Shown here: positions 6,030-8,593 of the stretch, piece after piece | Numbering within the stretch: position 1 is the stretch's first letter | Layout: every line of letters starts with the position of its first letter | Source: Candidatus Dormiibacterota bacterium | GTDB taxonomy: Bacteria > Chloroflexota > Dormibacteria > Aeolococcales > Aeolococcaceae | NCBI GenBank assembly: GCA_019236085.1 | Contig: JAFAJR010000394.1 | Span: 1 to 8,593 of the forward strand | Direction of reading: 5' to 3' | Length of the DNA: 8,593 nt | Notes under the pieces: generated by a model | The model's database searches: none | Seen by the model: only the letters and a program-made list of their open reading frames with translations | Told to the model about the DNA's origin: nothing | Position numbers and translations under genes: made by a program

Positions 6030-7026
6030 GCTGCACGGCACAGGCGCACCATCGAGCAACGGGCACCGGCGCCGCGGCAGCCTCGAGCGCCTGCGTGCCG
6101 AGCTGCCGGTCGCTGCCATGAGCGCTACCGGAGCCTTGGCGGTGCGCCTGCAGGAGCTGACAGGACGCGACGTCATCGACATCGAGAGCCTGCAGGAGAT
6201 CGTTGCGCTGGGATACCGCGCGGCCGAGGTGCGCAGCGCGCACCGCGGTGGCCGCTACGAAGTGGACGATTTCGGCTTCGATCCCGAATTCACCAACGCG
6301 GTGCTGCCGGTGTTCCGGCTGCTGTACAAGAGGTATTGGCGCGTCGAGACCACGGGCATCGAGGTGGTGCCGCGCAGCGGCGGCGCGCTGCTCGTGTCCA
6401 ACCACGCGGGCGTGCTTCCGTTCGACGGCGCCATGATCGAGGTGGCGGTTCACGACCACGTGGACCGTTTCGCCAGGGCACTGATCGCCAATTGGTTCGG
6501 TGGCCTCCCGATGCTCTCGTGGTTCCTGCGACGCACCGGGCAGACGCTGGGGCATCCCGACGACTCGCTGCGGCTGCTGAAGCGCGGCGAGCTGGTGCTT
6601 GTGTTCCCCGAGGGGGTTCGCGGAACCGGCAAACCCTTCTCCGAGCGGTACCGGCTGCGCCGCTTCGGCCGCGGCGGGTTCGTGCAGGTCGCGCTGCGCA
6701 GCGGCGTGCCCATCATCCCCATCTCCGTGGTGGGCTCGGAGGAGATCTACCCGATGATCGGCGACGCCGGCGTGATCGCCCGCCTCGTCGGCATGCCCTA
6801 CTTCGCGATCACTCCCACCTGGCCGTGGCTCGGACCGCTGGGACTGGTGCCGCTGCCGAGCAAATGGCGCATCCAGTTCCACGACATGGTCCGCACAGAC
6901 GACATCGGAGCGGAGGCGGCTGACGATCCAGCCGAGGTGATGCGCATCAGCGACCAGGTGCGCGACACGATCCAGGCGGGCCTCGTCAGCGGGCTGGCGG
7001 AGCGCCGCGGCATCTTCCGGGGCTGA
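6022..7026 (+). CDS. PlsC-like lysophospholipid acyltransferase family protein
   Basis: A 334-residue protein of the PlsC/LPLAT superfamily, which transfers fatty acyl groups to lysophospholipid or other glycerol/alcohol acceptors at the membrane. The catalytic block reads VSNHAGVLPFDG (125-136), with H128 and D135. The FPEG block is at 195-198, in LVLVFPEGVRG. A hydrophobic PIIPISVVG segment (230-238) corresponds to the last acyltransferase block. The first 85 residues form a charged, probably cytosolic extension. H and D are separated by six residues instead of the canonical four; I believe this is shared by the actinobacterial Rv0502-like group. ATG 6022 has AGGAG 8 nt upstream and overlaps the SDR stop by 8 nt, so the two are one transcription and translation unit. 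The acyl donor and acceptor cannot be inferred. No terminator is evident after it. Confidence 0.88.
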   Translation: MAELHGTGAPSSNGHRRRGSLERLRAELPVAAMSATGALAVRLQELTGRDVIDIESLQEIVALGYRAAEVRSAHRGGRYEVDDFGFDPEFTNAVLPVFRLLYKRYWRVETTGIEVVPRSGGALLVSNHAGVLPFDGAMIEVAVHDHVDRFARALIANWFGGLPMLSWFLRRTGQTLGHPDDSLRLLKRGELVLVFPEGVRGTGKPFSERYRLRRFGRGGFVQVALRSGVPIIPISVVGSEEIYPMIGDAGVIARLVGMPYFAITPTWPWLGPLGLVPLPSKWRIQFHDMVRTDDIGAEAADDPAEVMRISDQVRDTIQAGLVSGLAERRGIFRG

Positions 7027-7114
7027 GAACGGCGGCCAACCCCAACATATGGTGTCCGGATCGCGACACAGGCACAAGATGCGGCGCAGTCGCGGCGGGG
7101 GCGACAGGGTGCTC

Positions 7115-7123
7115 TGGTAGTAT
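7115..7123 (+). promoter_or_regulatory. Extended -10 promoter of guaB3 (leaderless)
   Basis: TGG followed by TAGTAT forms an extended -10 (TGnTAnnnT). The expected start, 7 nt after the last T, is A7130, the first base of the second in-frame ATG. No -35 and no Shine-Dalgarno are apparent. The roughly 100-nt gap before guaB3 otherwise shows nothing I can assign. Confidence 0.55.
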
Positions 7124-7129
7124 CCGATG

Positions 7130-8290
7130 ATGGAGATGGAGCTCGGCCGGGGCAAGCGAGCCCGCCGGGCCTACGGGTTCGACGAGGTCGCGCTCGTCCC
7201 CGGGCGCATCACGATCAACCCCGAGGAAATAGACCTCTCCTTCGCGCTGAACGGCACATCGCTGCCGATCCCGTTCCTGGCTGCGGCGATGGACGGCGTG
7301 GTGGACGTGCCCTTCGCGCAGGAGATGGGCCGCCTCGGCGGCCTCGCCGTGCTCAACCTCGACGGTGTGCAGACTCGCTACGAGAAGCCGGCCGACGTCC
7401 TGCACGAGATCGCCGGCGCCGAGCCGGACCGCATCAACGTCCTGCTGCAGAAGATCTACTCAGCACCGGTGCAGGACGGCCTCATCGGGCAACGCATCGA
7501 GGAAATCAAGGACGCCGGCGTCGCCGTCGCGGTGTCGACAGTCCCAGCTCACGCCGAGCGGCGCGCGCCGATTGTGCAGGAGGCCGGCGCAGACGTGCTG
7601 GTGGTGCAGGGCACAGTTCTCACGGCGCGGCATGTCAGCAAGTCGTACCGGCATCTCTCGTTCCGCGAGCTCACAGCGTCTATCGACATCCCTGTCATCG
7701 CCGGCAATTGCGTGGACTACGCGACAGCGCTGGAGCTCATGGACACCGGCATCAAGGGATTGTTGGTGGGCGTCGGCCCCGGAGCGGCGTGCACCACGCG
7801 TGCAGTGCTCGGTGTCGGCGTCCCCCAGGTCACCGCGACAAGCGACTGCGCTGCGGCGCGCGACGACCATCAGCGGCGCAGCGGTGAGCGGGTCGCGATC
7901 ATCACCGACGGCGGCATGCGCCTGGGTGGCGACGTGGCGAAGGCCTTCGCCAGCGGCGCCGACGCCGTGATGATCGGCTCCATCTTCGCCGCAGCGCAGG
8001 AGGCCGCAGGCGGCGGCAACCACTGGGGCATGGCGACACCGGACCCGAACCTGCCACGAGGAACGCGCATCCGCACCGGCATCAAGGGCTCGCTGCGCGA
8101 GATCCTCTTCGGACCGGCACACGTCGACGACGGCAGCATGAACCTCGTCGGCGCGCTGAAGAGCGCCATGGGCGTGTGCGGCGCGCGGACCATCCGCGAC
8201 TTCCAGGACACGGAGATGGTGATCGCACCGTCCATCAAGACCGAGGGCAAGGTGCAGCAGCGCGAACAGCGCGTCGGGATGGGCGCGTGA
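7130..8290 (+). CDS. guaB3: GuaB3-family IMP dehydrogenase without CBS domains
   Basis: It should oxidise IMP to XMP with NAD, the first committed step to GMP. The protein is 386 residues of TIM-barrel with no room for the CBS (Bateman) pair that splits classical GuaB, so the usual ATP/GTP allosteric control is absent. The active-site loop reads GVGPGAACTTR (214-224) with nucleophile C221, and DGGMR (260-264) is the phosphate-binding block. The N-terminus (GRGKRARRAYGFDEVALVPG) and AAAMDGVVDV resemble cyanobacterial/Chloroflexota-type GuaB3. Three in-frame ATGs (7127, 7130, 7136) compete; 7130 coincides with the transcription start predicted from the extended -10. GuaB3 was long listed only as IMPDH-related; cyanobacterial members have been described as real IMP dehydrogenases, which I recall but cannot check here. 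The following gene is guaA, which uses the product. A GMP reductase is less likely given the motifs and context. Confidence 0.92.
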   Translation: MEMELGRGKRARRAYGFDEVALVPGRITINPEEIDLSFALNGTSLPIPFLAAAMDGVVDVPFAQEMGRLGGLAVLNLDGVQTRYEKPADVLHEIAGAEPDRINVLLQKIYSAPVQDGLIGQRIEEIKDAGVAVAVSTVPAHAERRAPIVQEAGADVLVVQGTVLTARHVSKSYRHLSFRELTASIDIPVIAGNCVDYATALELMDTGIKGLLVGVGPGAACTTRAVLGVGVPQVTATSDCAAARDDHQRRSGERVAIITDGGMRLGGDVAKAFASGADAVMIGSIFAAAQEAAGGGNHWGMATPDPNLPRGTRIRTGIKGSLREILFGPAHVDDGSMNLVGALKSAMGVCGARTIRDFQDTEMVIAPSIKTEGKVQQREQRVGMGA

Positions 8291-8318
8291 GCGGCGACAC
8301 CACAACCGGACCGCGCTC

Positions 8319-8593
8319 ATAAGCAGCGCGACGGCTGCTCCCTCCGCGGAGTCGCCGTCGCGCGTCGCCCAGGACACAGTCCTGGTTCTCGACTTCGGCT
8401 CGCAGTACAGCCAGCTCATCGCCCGCCGGGTGCGTGAGGCCAAGGTCTACTGCGAGCTGCTGCCCGGTGACACCCCGGCAAACGAGGTTCGCCGCCGAAA
8501 CCCACGCGGGCTCATCTTCAGCGGCGGCCCGGCGTCGGTCTACGCGGCGACAGCACCACAGCCTGATCCTGCCATCTATGACCTTAACGTTCC
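8319..8593 (+). CDS. guaA: GMP synthase (glutamine-hydrolysing), N-terminal part; start codon unclear
   Basis: It aminates XMP to GMP using glutamine and ATP. The visible part is the start of the class I glutamine amidotransferase domain: DTVLVLDFGSQYSQLIARRV from 8373, then LIFSGGPASVY at 8511-8543, both hallmarks of GuaA. The gene runs off the window before the catalytic Cys. The frame is open upstream into guaB3, but no ATG, GTG or TTG lies in it between guaB3's end and the conserved domain. The candidates are ATA 8319, which gives a natural-looking N-terminus (ATA as start, then SSATAAPSAESPS), or the GTG at 8287 that overlaps the guaB3 stop. That GTG is in another frame and ends at TAA 8320-8322, so it would need a one-base shift. 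The coordinates use the ATA position as a placeholder. Identity is certain; the 5' end is not. Confidence 0.9.
   Translation, partial: MSSATAAPSAESPSRVAQDTVLVLDFGSQYSQLIARRVREAKVYCELLPGDTPANEVRRRNPRGLIFSGGPASVYAATAPQPDPAIYDLNV

Noticed and set aside
7027..7114. Terminator or small gene between the acyltransferase and guaB3
   Set aside because: I found no stable hairpin with a T tract and no convincing short ORF in these bases.
6007..7155. 382-codon minus-strand open frame opposite the acyltransferase
   Set aside because: His/Arg/Ala-rich composition without motifs; the plus strand has the NH...D and FPEG blocks.

Overview
This window is a high-GC (about two-thirds G+C) bacterial chromosome segment with tightly packed, ordinary-looking genes. 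It carries no mobile element, CRISPR array, tRNA or rRNA that I can see. The organism looks like a high-GC Terrabacteria lineage, either Actinomycetota or a neighbour such as Dormibacterota or Chloroflexota. Three things point there: an Actinobacteria-style pair of an atypical SDR next to a PlsC-like acyltransferase; a CBS-less GuaB3 whose N-terminus resembles cyanobacterial/Chloroflexota GuaB3 more than the usual actinobacterial form; and promoters that place a TANNNT -10 box directly before the start codon, as in leaderless transcripts. The taxonomic call is inference.

Layout. (1) 3-434 (+): the C-terminal end of a Pro/Ala-rich protein finishing in a membrane anchor. (2) 437-2464 (+): a two-TM sensor-HAMP-GAF-GGDEF diguanylate cyclase starting 2 nt after the previous stop, so probably co-translated. 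(3) 2550-3323 (-): a very basic histone-H1-like protein with a short predicted coiled coil and an 18-unit TAKR-type pentapeptide array. It ends at a clear intrinsic terminator (2499-2524). (4) 3324-3571: a divergent regulatory region with a TTGACA promoter for the H1-like gene, two perfect inverted repeats in its leader, a perfect DnaA-box 9-mer, and a -10 element for the next gene. (5) 3572-4837 (+): a Glu/Leu/Phe/Val-type glutamate dehydrogenase. (6) 4887-6029 and 6022-7026 (+): the SDR and acyltransferase, overlapping by 8 nt. (7) 7130-8290 (+): GuaB3. (8) about 8319 to the window end (+): the N-terminal part of GMP synthase GuaA.

How they fit together. GuaB3 (IMP to XMP) and GuaA (XMP to GMP) form a consecutive guanine-nucleotide module. 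Glutamate dehydrogenase links ammonia, 2-oxoglutarate and glutamate. The SDR/acyltransferase pair probably acts in envelope lipid metabolism, but the SDR lacks the classical active site. The diguanylate cyclase turns an extracytoplasmic signal into c-di-GMP. The H1-like protein probably binds DNA or RNA.

The points most worth a second look are the guaA 5' end, where no normal start codon lies in the GuaA frame; the coiled-coil plus TAKR-array protein and its two-hairpin leader; and the degenerate catalytic motifs of the SDR. I do not see a clearly new multi-gene system.
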